Below, piece by piece: positions 25,282-38,000 of a DNA stretch of 64,000 bases. Positions within the stretch are counted from its first letter, which is position 1, and each line of letters opens with the position of its first letter. Under the pieces are notes generated by a model that saw nothing but the letters and a program-made list of their open reading frames with translations, did no database searches and was not told where the DNA came from. Made by a program: the position numbers and the translations under genes. This DNA comes from Symsagittifera roscoffensis (taxonomy: Eukaryota > Xenacoelomorpha > Acoela > Convolutidae), in the NCBI RefSeq assembly GCF_963678635.1, contig NC_087063.1, forward strand, positions 42,856,759-42,920,758. The letters are read 5' to 3'.

Positions 25282-26010
25282 ATGAGCCACAACCCAAACA
25301 ATATAATTCGGGTCAACGTTAGCGGGAGAATTTTTGAGACATACAAAGACACACTTCTAGCAACCGGCGGATCATCTAGCAAATTTCACCAGCTTATTCA
25401 GGAACAATACGCGTCTAACAATCAACCCTCATTTCCCAAGGACGAACCCTCCAAATTTACACCTAATTTTGGGGGTCAACAAAGTGGTTTTCAGCAAAAC
25501 GGGGGAACCCAATTTTGTAATAATAACAATACTAATAGTGTTATAACCACAAATGGCTCAAGTGGGTATAACAGTTACGCAACAACCTCATCCTCGTCAT
25601 CTTCCCCTTCTTCAATCGCGGCTCCCTTGGAAAAACTGGACCTCTTTTTCGATCGCGATCCCGAATGTTTCGAACACATTCTCTTTTACCTTCGGACAGC
25701 TTCCTTAGCCGGGGTCAGAGATCTGACAACAGTCGAGAAATTGAAGGTCGAGTCCGAGTTCTACGGCCTCGGGTCGGGCTTCCAAGAACTGCTCAAGGGC
25801 AAAGAGAGAATCCTCAACATGACCTTACGTGACCCCACTTCTAACAATGTGCGCAAAGATGTAGACATGAAGAAGACTTATGTAATAAAACTGCAGATTA
25901 TTCTAGAAAAAGTGGAGGATTACGTCAAGTGGGATATTGAGAGAAACGAGAACATAATTCGAATCGCAATCGGTCATCGCACACAATGCTCAACCCACAT
26001 GAGATATCAG
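25282..26010 (+). CDS. BTB/T1 gene, coding exon 1
   Basis: Encodes residues 1-243. The exon is clearly less AT-rich and less repetitive than its flanks. It holds the whole BTB/T1 fold with its low-complexity insert (residues about 42-118), followed by a charged segment with KLQIILEKVEDYVKWD. The donor is CAG|GTGAGC. Reading through the donor gives only 11 more residues before a stop, as expected for an intron. Confidence 0.85.
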
Positions 26011-29000
26011 GTGAGCAAAAAATATATATTTCACCGTGAAAAGTAAAAAAAAAACCTGAAAACAATTTATAACTGTTGCAAACTTTTCAGAAGATTAACT
26101 GCAGTTGTGGTTTCTGGGTCATACCCTGCGCCCTTTCACCTTCTTGGAATTTGTTTTCTGAGCGGCTTGATGAGCTCCCAATTTTATTTTTTCGTTAAAC
26201 TCTAACTTTCAACGCCATTAAAAATTTTACGTTCTCTGAAAAATATGTTACCTTGTTGCTCCGACTTTCGATACGAAAGTAACGGAATATTTGTGCTCGG
26301 GGTGGTTTTTTTTTCTTCAGACAAATTTCGACTTTTTAACTAGCCATTTTTGACGGAATTTTTTATATCATTCAAAAGGTATTGTTATCCTGAGCTTAAA
26401 TTTGAAAAGATATTTCACCTGTGATCATTTTTCGCAAAGTTATGAGGGTTTAAAGATTGCCATTTTGGCCATTTTGACCAATTTGGGACAATTAACGCGC
26501 GATATAATTCGCGCTATTAACGCGTAAGCGGAGATTTAATCCGTCTTATAAATCGTTCCAAATTTGTTGAACGAAGCATATGTGCCATAATTGATTTGTT
26601 ACAAGGAACGAAATTTATCTTTTTGTACTTAATATGGCGTGGGGGGGATGATTTCAACTTTTAGAAAAAAAAATTTTCATTTCATTTTGTTTCTTTTAAT
26701 TTTTTATCTTATTACTGCTGCTCCATAAACCTTAAAAGGCAGTCAGTCGGAACATTCGGGGCTTCGCCCTGATACGAGCAGTCTTGTTTTTTTTGGGTTT
26801 TCTATGTTTGCTGATTGAACTAAATTTTTTTAAAGAGTTCATAATGATTTCTCATAAATTATCTTGATTTATGGATGTGTATCTAAAAGTATTAAGCAAA
26901 ACACTTTTGATGCAAAAACAAAATCTGTGACAGAAAATGTTGCAAACGAAAATTTTATTAGATTCAAGGAAAATTTTCAGAAGATAATATTCAGATAGTT
27001 TTTTTGAATTTTTTTAATTTTAGCTTAATTGCAGTTAACTTTTAGTTTTTCACACGAATTTTGTACTAAATTTTTGAAAAATCACCCCTGAGTTTCTTAA
27101 ACATTAATCATTCAAATAATTGGAAGCAAAGTCAAGCTCTCAACATAGAAATTTAGAGCTCCCTATTGGTTATATCAGACTGTGTGTTTTAATTAGTTAG
27201 TTTAAAAGGTCTAAAGGTCTTGCACGTGTGCCACTTAGCATGCGCGATTATTATAATTGCTTAGTTTGATGTGACTTGCATCCTTATTGTTTGAGTTTTA
27301 CTACCAAATGTAAGAAAACAAACTCATTCCTGATTGCGCCAATGGCTTCATACTACTATTTTACACGGGCCCTAGGAAATTAGACAAAAACAAAATTAGA
27401 CGTGACCAAAAAAAAACTAATTTATATGTCGATGCAAAATTACAAAAATGGGAAATTAGACGTAATTGTTTTGTTCGTGTCTGAAATTTGTTTACTGACT
27501 ACAAATAACTTTCGTTCGCGCTTTCTTGATTGCAAATCAGCTTTTCACATGCCGCAATTTTCCCATTCCGCAATTTTCACATGCCGCAATTGCATTACTT
27601 ATGCATTTCAAAATGTTTTATATTATTGAGATTAACGTTTTATAAATCAATTGTCATAAATGTTTTGATATGCAATGGGATCCGATACTAATTTTGTAAT
27701 TTTGAAAACCTGTTTCAAGGAATAAGTTTTGTTAGCCCTTTGCTTTCTGTCTAAAATGCTAGTTTTGCAAAAACAATTTGACGTCTAAATTCCGTTTTAT
27801 TGGATCCATCTAACTTGCTTATCGTCTAATTTTCTAACCCCCCTTATTTTAAGTCAGAATTTTTGTAGAGAAAATTATAAAAGTAAAAATCGTCAGATAC
27901 AATCAACAAAATGAGGTTTTCTTTCAAAACCGTGTAGCTTGTTCAACTAATCGTTGATAAGTAGCGTAGCTGCCTTGATTATTTTCGTCTCATCTTAGTT
28001 TGTAAATGTCCGGGAACACTTTTTTACCATATGTGTCAATGAGCAGGCTCATGTAAGAGAACTACTGTTTTTTGCTAATTTTTTCAAGATTTGTCTATAC
28101 AATTTTGCATTTTTGAATTGCATACACTTTGCCAAAATTTAAGTTAGTGAAAAACAAATTTATACTATTTTGCTCAATCGAATGACCTTAAAATTTAATT
28201 TAGAAGAACATCTAATTGAAGCAATTATTGCAGGCTAATATGCACACATTTTTGTCGCTTACACACCGCAAATGTATTTCTTAACATATCAAGCACCATG
28301 TAACCTTTTAACGTTTTGTTTTTATGTGTACTCGCAGTTATAAATTGACCTCAGTTCATTAAAATGAACTGCTCGGTCATTTTTCGTGCTACAAGTTGTT
28401 TTTTTTGGAAGCATATCCGATATTTGAAAAAAAAAACGTTCGCTCATTGTTACCTGAAGGTAATTTTTTTTTATTTACATCAACAAACATTTCTTAAAAA
28501 GTTTTTTAGTACAACCTTTGTATCTGAAGAACTTTCGATAAAAACTTCAGCAGTATCTGAGAACACAGAGAAGTTCTCCTTTTGACACGTAAAAAGAAGA
28601 AAATTTTATCAAAAACTCACTTTACAATTATTGTTTTTCTCTTTTTCAAATACTTAACTCGCTTTTTTGGTTTTTTAAGTTTTGAACAATCAAGCAATCC
28701 ATGCACTAGTCATTTTTTTAAAACAAATTTTGACACTTAAGCATAAAGCAAACCAGTTTTTAAGTTTTTATTGAAAAATCGAAAAATTGCTTTCCCAAAT
28801 TGAATCAGCAAAAACCTAAAAAGCGAAAGTTTTAGTAGCGGATGTTCACGAAACCGCCATATCTTCAAACCACCATTGTCTTGAAGCCAAAATTACATCA
28901 AAATAATGTAATATGCATCAAAATTACGTAACATTTGCATAACAATAGTGACAATCTGTTGTTATGTTGTGTAACGAAACTAATTTTCGGCTTCTTGGAA

Positions 29001-32000
29001 TGGTACTCTTGTTTTCTGTTTGCTAGCCCACCGTGTTCTTGGCCTATCGCCACTTTTAGCCCACCATAGACAATTTTTGATGCCTATATCAAAAGTTATG
29101 ATATCACTTTCAACAGTTAATGGAAAACACTCGATTAAGTTTCATTTCGGTAGTTATCGGTAGTTATCGGTTTCGATAAATCAAAAATAATTGAAAAAGT
29201 CTATGGATATGTTTATAAACAGACTGCTTAATCTCAATAAATCTTGTATCTTCGTCTGACGAAAATAAAGGTTAAATCAATTAATGAAGTATGTGCCACG
29301 AAAATAGATTATGTTGTTCAATCTGGATTAGTTGAGCATGATTCGCGACAACAATTTTTTAAAAATCAAATGAGATATTGTCAAATTGTTGAATTCTGTT
29401 TGCAGAAGTAGATTTCCGAAAAAGAAATTAAAATTCTAAAAATTTAAAGCTTCCAGAATGAATTTTTGGCTCTTTGACCTGTAAAACAGAGTAATGAAAT
29501 CAAAGTTCAAAGTCAGTTCGTGTACATTTCTGGTTGTTTATTTCCGCTTTTATTGGCGACTCGACTTCTGTGAAACTCGATTTTTTGTAACGTGTTCTTG
29601 GTTGGGAACAGTTTTCCGAACGGCATGACAATTCAGTGCCTGTTCAAGAAAGAAAACAGTCAAAAACTGGAGGCGCCAATTAGACATACCAATTTCTGTT
29701 TTTTCTTGTCCCGTGGGTATAAGCTTGAGTATTATCTCATGTGCCGATGAAGACAACGTAGCTATATGTGATCGCCAAAATGCTTATGCCTATTTTCAGC
29801 AATTCCTAACTCAGATATCTCCGCTAATCCATTTTTTTAATTATGATTTCAAATCTGTGGTAAAAAATTTTCAAACTGAATTTTCGTCAATTTTAGGTAC
29901 CTTAAAGTTAGGTACCTATTAGTTTTGAATGACCAAATCTCCTATAGTCACGTAATTTTCTTAGCTTGCTTCCACCATAGGAATTTTAAAAATTAGGTGC
30001 CGAACCTATTTCAAATTAATGATCGACTTATAGTAATATTGTTACCAAGTACAGCGAGAAAGCAGAAAACTTCAAACAATCCGAAGATTTCAAACAATCC
30101 GATTTTTGGGCTATCGGTTATTTGCGCTATCGGATGCTTGCACTTTGAAATGGTTGTGAGGTTAATTTTTTCGAACCCGCTCCCAAAGTTGGGCTCTAAT
30201 TGGCGAATTTGTCTCTTTGAAGATGCCACGTGCCTGTCACGCCTATGGGTACCATTATTATGATAGTGGCGCCACAATGCCATTTCTCAATCGCTATCGC
30301 TTATATACCTCGATCTAGCTCTAATTTATCAGATAGATATTTCTACATGGTACCGGTTTAATATCCAAAGATACAAACATACGAATGCAGAATGATGTAG
30401 CAAACAAATGAAACCGTTCAAGAAACATTTTGAACAGTTTCACTATTTTTAAAAACCGAGATAAAAAATTACATTTGATGTTCAATTAATAAGAAAAAGT
30501 GACAATTATGTAACAACTTATATACAGCGTTAAACACAACGTTTCAATAGGTAATTAATCTTTAATAAATTTAACTTGATTCAAAAACAAAAAAACTTGG
30601 TTGCAATTGTGTTGAGAGATTTTTTTGACCTCAAGACACAGTTTATCTTAAAATTCATGTGCAATTGGCCCTGAAAAAACTTCAATATTATATTCAAAAT
30701 ATTTCTTCTCATCAAACATTTTCCATAATATTCGACTCATCTGATTAGAAATTAATCACGTTTTGATCCAAGCTGTTTTAGGTCTTAGGACCAGTTAAAA
30801 TTGTTTTGATAAAGTAGATAAAATGCATAAATTTAGGTTGGATTGTTTTTTTAAACACATTCTTCCTTGTTGACCAAACTAAACTTGGTTTTGTTGTATT
30901 TAAAAAGTCACTGCCACTAAAACTGTCAAATGACACTGCAAAATTAGTTCGACAATTATTGTTCCGAGTTTCGAAAAAATGACAGCCTTTGTGCTCAGGC
31001 TGTTTTTTTTCTCCAGACAAACTTCAACTTTTGAACTAGCATTTTTTGGCGGATTTTTTTTTTCATTTGAAAGGTATTGTTGTCCTGAGCTTAATTTTAA
31101 TTTTTTTCCTGTGATTTTTTTGGAAAATTATTGGAGTTTAAAGATTGTCCATTTGGGCAGTTTGGGACAATAATTAATGCGCGATATATTTCGTGCTTTT
31201 ACCGCGCGAGCTCGTTGGCCTATTTAATGCTATAAGCTATATGCGGGCTTGTTATATGCAAAATCTATCACTTTTTACTTTACATAGCGTGAGTGAGGAT
31301 GATTTTCAAAAAAAAAAGTTAAATTTATTTTTAAAAATTTTTGACAATTATTTTATTTTAAATTAATCTGTAAAAATAACTTCGGAACATTGAAAGCTAG
31401 CTTCGTCTTGTTACGAGCAGTCTTGTTTACTTTGAAAACCTGTAATTTTTAGCATTCCCTTTCATGCCTGCACAGTGCTCTTATGAATAAATTGAAAGAA
31501 CTTCGACTTAATGGTCTTTTGTCGAATAAACGTTATCTTTACAACACATAAAAAACATTTCATTATATGATTGATGTGCTTCTCCTAGTATAAGGACTAG
31601 GTATTTTCGTATAAAAACTCATAAATTGCTTTTAATCTAGTATCTCCTTAATTGACTCACTTCTTTCACCAATTTCATTTAGTATATATCGATGCGCGCT
31701 CGTTTTCGTTCCCCCCGCCTGCAAAATTTTACTAGTGAAATTTTGTTCACTTTATCTGAATCTTACAAAAACTAGCTCAGCATGCGAACTAATTAGGCCA
31801 TTATAAACATATTTAATCTTCATGTTTAACCTTGTAAAACCCCTCGTTACACCATAAAAATGATGCTTACGTGAGGTGGGGAAAAAAGGAAAAAGAGCCT
31901 CAATAAGAATCAAAATATTCTACGCATTCATGAAGCAAGCAATGCTTGGGCACAGATTGGATTCTTACAGAGTCAAACTATAAAAATACAGCGCCACCAA

Positions 32001-35000
32001 ATAGTTTCACAGAGTAGCGGACGCCCCCCCCCCCCCCCCCCCCCTCAGGAATTCGACCCCCTGGCGACCCAAAGGGTCCCTCCTTTGTACTATTTTGAGA
32101 TATTCACTTTTGGGTGACGGACCCTAATTTTTTCAAAAAGTTCATTCGGCGCCAATGTACACTGCATTTAAAGGAGAAGCGCGCGCCGAAAACACGCAAT
32201 TTTTTGGCCGACATTTTCCAAAAATGCCTAAGAGTAAGTGCTTTTTTTTGGCCCTTGTTTTCAAAATTTTGCCTGCGGCGCAGAAATATGGCCAAAACAA
32301 GGTCTTTTTAGTACTTGGGAAGAGGTTGCAAAATAAATTTGGTTGACCTAAAAAAAGGTCGACAAAATTTTTGACATTTTTTTTTAAAAATCAGCCTCCT
32401 CGCTCGAAAAAACCCTATATCCGCCCCTCTTCAGTATCAGTTGTTGACGGTTTCTGTAATTTTATCTAATTGATCAACAAAATAATCAACAATGTGCACG
32501 TATTTAAAATTTACCATCTAATTCCCATTTTTGCTGGATTAACTTGAGGAAGGCGAGCGTTTTTTGAAAAAAAAATAGAAGTCTATGATGTATTTTTTAA
32601 ACAAAATATCGATGCTCAAAATGTTTTCAAGTATAATTTTTTGTTGCTTAAACTGTTTTGGTATTTTTGACCGTATTTTTTGGTAATCATGAAGATCAAA
32701 AATCATAGACAAATCATAAAAACACAATGCTTAGCACAATGGCCAAAAAATCACTCCAAAACCAGTGGCGCAAGTTAGGTATACAGTTTTTTTTGTTTTA
32801 TTTTGTCCCGATGGTAGAAGTCTAGACAATCATTGGCATGACCAAAAATAAAATTTTTTGCTATCATGAAATTTGTCTAATGTCCATGTCCAAGTTTGTC
32901 CATGTTTCAGAACAGCTCCTAGTCTTTGAAGTTTTTGTAATTATTTTTCCTTAATAATGAATAAATCCGATTAAATTTAGTTTTTTCCTGTGACATATTT
33001 ATTTATTTGGTTAAACACAAACTTTCCGAACTATTTTTGAAATATCAAGATTGTCATTTATTTATGCAACATGTTAAAATATACTACTGATTTTAGATTT
33101 TAAAAAATAGGTGGAAACCTATTTTCACAAATTTGTTATACATACAAAATCAAAATTCAAAAGCAACAAAAAAACAAAAAAAGTTTCTTAAATCAAGTTA
33201 TTTGAATATCAGTTATTTTTGCTTCATCAGATGTTATTAATTTAAAAAGATCACAGTTATTTTCAAACTGTTTCAAAATTTGAACTCAAGTGGTCATCAC
33301 TGCTTCCTGGAAGAGGTCAACTGCCTGCTTTGTCTATAAAATCCAAGGTGATAATGGTGTCACGATGCCATTCCTGAAAAATTCTCTTTAGATCTCGGTT
33401 TAGTTTTTTTTTTCGTAATTTTATAGGCTTGTGTTTGATCTTTCAAAGGTCAAATTGTAGGAGAAAAAAGAATAAGATAAGGCCCAGCAAACCTCAAAAT
33501 CTCTTTACCTCAACCATAAAATCTCCCACCTAGCCATTTTTTAATTTTAAAAAGTATTTGTGTCTAAAATATGCTTTTCAATTATGCCTAAATAATTTTC
33601 GCATTCAAGATTTTTTACACTGATTTGCATTTACATACACTTCATTACCTGAAAATTTGAAAGCTATTTAGATTGATTTACTTATACTTGTGAAACATTT
33701 CTGAAAAATTGTTGTTTTCTACCTTATATGGGGGGGGGGGGGGGGAGTTGTTTAATTGATCTTGATGGAGCTGATTTGCAACTGAACCGACAGAGGTCAA
33801 AACGGGGTCAATCTTTAGAAACGAAATTAAAGAATGCCGAAGCTGAAAATAGGTTCTACAGACTCAAAAATTGGTCACATTTGGGAACTTTGAGTTCTTT
33901 TTATCAATTGTTGGCAGTTTTGCCTAAATACTGTTTTGTTTTTCAGCGAAATTGAGACAAAAGTTTGACAATTTGCTAATGTTCGGAAAAATTGATGACG
34001 CCGCGCCTGAGGGAATTTTGTTTGTTTAACAACTGGCATTAGCTAAGATGGCTATTTCAGTATTTTCAATTTCCGTCCATTTGAACTTAATTACTTGCCA
34101 GTGATTTGAGATGAGTGAAAACAGTAATCCCCGTCGATTTATTTTTGTCCCGATTTTTGAAAAAAGTGACGGAATATTTGTGCTCGGAGTGGTTTTTTTC
34201 CAGACCAATTTTGACAAACGTTTGGCACTGTTGAACAAAATTTTGGTATTCGGCACTGTTGAACTGCCCCATAAAAATGAATGCCCCTACTAAAAAGACT
34301 TTCAAAGAAAATGAGGGAACATTTGTGCTCGGGTGGTTTTTTTCCGCCAGCCAAATTTCGAACTTTTAACCAGGACTTTTTGATAGATTTGTTGACCAAA
34401 AGTATATCAACGCGTAAGCGGAAATTTAGTCCCTCCTAGAAATCGTTGCGAACTGGTTGAAGCAGTCTCTCTGTCATAATTGCTACGTTACTAGGTGCGA
34501 AATTTATCACTTTTTACTGAATGTGGGATGTGGGGTATTATTTAAAAAAGAATCACAAAAAATATTGTTTTTTCATTTTTGATTGAAAAATTTATCGCGT
34601 TTTCAACGCAAACACTGCTTCATAGATCTTGAAAAGCGTTCGAAACAGTCAGGGATTTACCCTGATACGAGCAGTTTGTTTCATTTAATTTTCATTTTTT
34701 TTGTTAATTCGTTACTTTTTTGTTGGCTAAACTCATTATCATATATTCAACAAAATCTCATATTTCAAAAATGCGTTTTATTTTATTACATGTTGTTACT
34801 GCTCCATAGACCTTAGAAGACAGCGGGATAATTCAAAGCTTCGGCCTGATACGAGCAGTCTTGTTTGAATTGAATGATCAAAAAAAACAAATTGAGAGAT
34901 TTTTGAAGTTTATTCTAAGCTTTTTTAACTTATTTGAACCATGATCATAAAAGTAAAACCAAGCAAAAAACTAATAGTATCATTTTTTTTGTTTTGAAAT

Positions 35001-38000
35001 GGGACAATGTTCAAGTTTCTTACAAACAATTGCCGATTTTTTTTCAAAAGTTGAGCAGTTTTTTGGTTTCTTCTAGCCTTCTAAAAACACGTGCTCCAAA
35101 AATCATCATTTAAAAGTATTTTTTGGGGACTTTTGTTTTTAAGCACAGAATAAATTCAAAAAACGGTTCAAGAATTTTTGCCACAAATTGATTTTCTGAA
35201 ATATCACTAGTTAGTTTCAACAGAAAACGTCATTAGTTTATTTGAGACATTTACTCTGGTCAAGATACTCTTGTGATATTATGGTAAATTTTCAATGAAG
35301 ATACTCCTGGCAAATTTCGCAGTTCACAACGTTTCAAGAAATCCAGCAAACAGTACTTTGCAGCATTTTTAGGGGGAGGGGGTCAGATGGTGGACGCCTT
35401 TCCACCTCAGACTTTCGACCTGCTGACAACCCAAAAATCCCACATTTGGCCGCCCAAAAAAAGCATTTTTTGTCAAAGTTTTCCAAAAAGTGCCTGCAAA
35501 CACCTTTTTGGCTTGTTTTTTTTTTAAATTTCGACTGCGGCTCAGAAAATTTGGTCATAATAGTTTTTATAGTGATTTGGGAGAGCTTGGAAAATCCATT
35601 TGCTTGACCTAAAAAAGTTATACAAATAGGTCTATTAAAAAAAGGCCGCCAGAGAGCGGCGGAGCAAACATTTGGTATTTTCTTCTTGATCGAGTATTTA
35701 CCGAATTTTTCCAACCAAAATAATAGGAAACCTTTCCTAGAATCCATTTCTTCAGATGTATTCAGTGAACTTGAACATTTATCGAAATAGAAATGCGAAA
35801 ACGGTTACCGAATCTACAGTAATTGTGCTGGGAAAAAAAAACGTTTTCATTTTTAAGGCACCCTTCTTTGGTTTAAGCAGGTCTATTCTATGCAGCTTAG
35901 TGAAAAACAAATGGCAGGCATTTGAATTTTTTGCTGTTTTTATCAGTTTTATTCCCGGTACTTAAATGAAATTTATCTCTAATGCGCCACTTTTTTTGGC
36001 TTTCTGCTTTTCCTTCTTGTCATCTGCAGCCGGTTGTCTTTACAATTAAAAATAACCACTAAGAAAGCAGCTTTAGTTTTATCTTGAAGATTAACTAAGA
36101 ATGCTTTGTGATTTATCTTGTCAAATTATCCCCTTTTGCTCCGAAAAATCAATGAAATCAGATTGAAAGAGGTCATGTAGCGTATAATGGTAGAATTCGA
36201 CTAAGTGGCCCTTCAGACAATTTTCCATTTAATGCTGCCGACTTGGCCGTTCTTGTCTCGATGGCTCTTTCATATCCTCCGTTTACCGATCAAAGCTCCT
36301 TTTTCGGTCGGAAAAGGTTATATTTGCACTTGCACTTTTTAAAATTCACTTGTTTTTTTTAATTCCCTCATCCCAGCTAGCACGTTTAGTTTGTAAAGCT
36401 TGCTTTTTTTGCAGTGCTATGATATTTAGTCATACATGAACCTAGTAAGAGAACTTTATAAAGTTTTTCGAGTGTGAGTCCTATAAGAAAAAGATGATAT
36501 GAGTATACCAAAATGGATATTTTACAAAAATTCTTGGATCGAATTCTTAAATGTTTGACGGTGATAAAACTTTAGATTCGGGGGAAATTCACATAACTGC
36601 AATGGGTGTAGCATGCAAAATTGTTTCCCTATTTACTGAGAGAAACAAACTTCAAATTATCTTAAGGTCCTTTCGGTTTACCTTCCACTGTAAAGAGAGA
36701 TCATTTGAAAATTAGAGGCGGTGTTAGTGGCATTTAGTTTTTTCCAACTGAGAATCAGTTGATAAAAACGAAAGCCCTCTTCGTGGCACTGGTCACGTGC
36801 AAGCTCAATATGTGGAAACTTGTTTTCGTCATCACAAAAGTTTGACTCTTTCATATGCCCCATTTCTACCTGACAAGAAAAACATCATCAACTCGTTTTA
36901 TCATTATTTTCAAAATAATACAATCAGTATTGCTTGCCAATTCAACCCTAAGGAAATTTTGTATCTTCAGCAAACTTTTCGGCTCATAGTCAGAATAGTA
37001 ATTTCAACTAAAGCTTTTCAGCCGAGTTCATGATAATGATGATGATGATAGTGCGATGAGGAACACGTTTGGTTTTAAGACATCAAGACAAATTTAGCCC
37101 AAATTGATTCAAAAAAACCTCAAAAAAGCACTGCTGGAAACTCAATCAGTCGATACATCTTTAATCGAAATTGTTTTAAATACGGGTGGCTGTGATTTGA
37201 TTACCGCGGGAACCACTGACAGAAAAAATTTAGGCCACCAGGTTAAAAAAAAGTTTCTGAGCACTTTTTGGAAAATTTTTCTTCTTCAAAATTAGTATAT
37301 ATTGGCGCACAAGGCGCTTCTAGCAAATTTTTAGACTTGGTCGGCCTAAAATGGATGTCATAAAATAATATCAAAGGGGGACCCTTTGGTTGGCGAGCGG
37401 TCGATTCCCTGAGGGGGAGGCGTCAGCCCCTCGCCCCCTCCCTTAAACCATCCCACGTGTATTGTAGATCAAATTACAGTCTGAAAACAAAAAAAGTGGG
37501 AATGATAAAAAAAGTGAGCGTTACTTTTATTTTAAAAAAATAGAATTAAATATAAACAATTAGCAGCCCAAAAAAAGCTTCAACCTGGTTAGACTTTTTA
37601 AAAATCTGGTTAGGTCTCGTTATGCTGTAAATGCGATCTCTTACTTGATAATTTGAACAGGGCATTAATCTTGTTGTTCCGACAAATTGTTGAAAATGGG
37701 GAGGAACTTTGCATTCGGGTGTATTTTCGTTTTTTCTTTTAGTTTTCCACGCTAAGTCAGGTACCACAATTGATGATCGGACTGGGTTGAGTGATATATC
37801 ATATTAAAGCCCTTACAGTCGTGGTTTGAACCACAAAAAGTTCCCCGTGAAATTTTTGATTTTTTTGTCTTATTTCGAGCGAATAAAGCGAGCGAGCAGT
37901 TTTATTTTAACTGCTTAAAAGTTTACAATAGCCTAATTTAAAACGTACAAAACTAGTTTTACTTGTGTAACTTTAGTTTTCTTTGAGTATTTCAGTGGCT

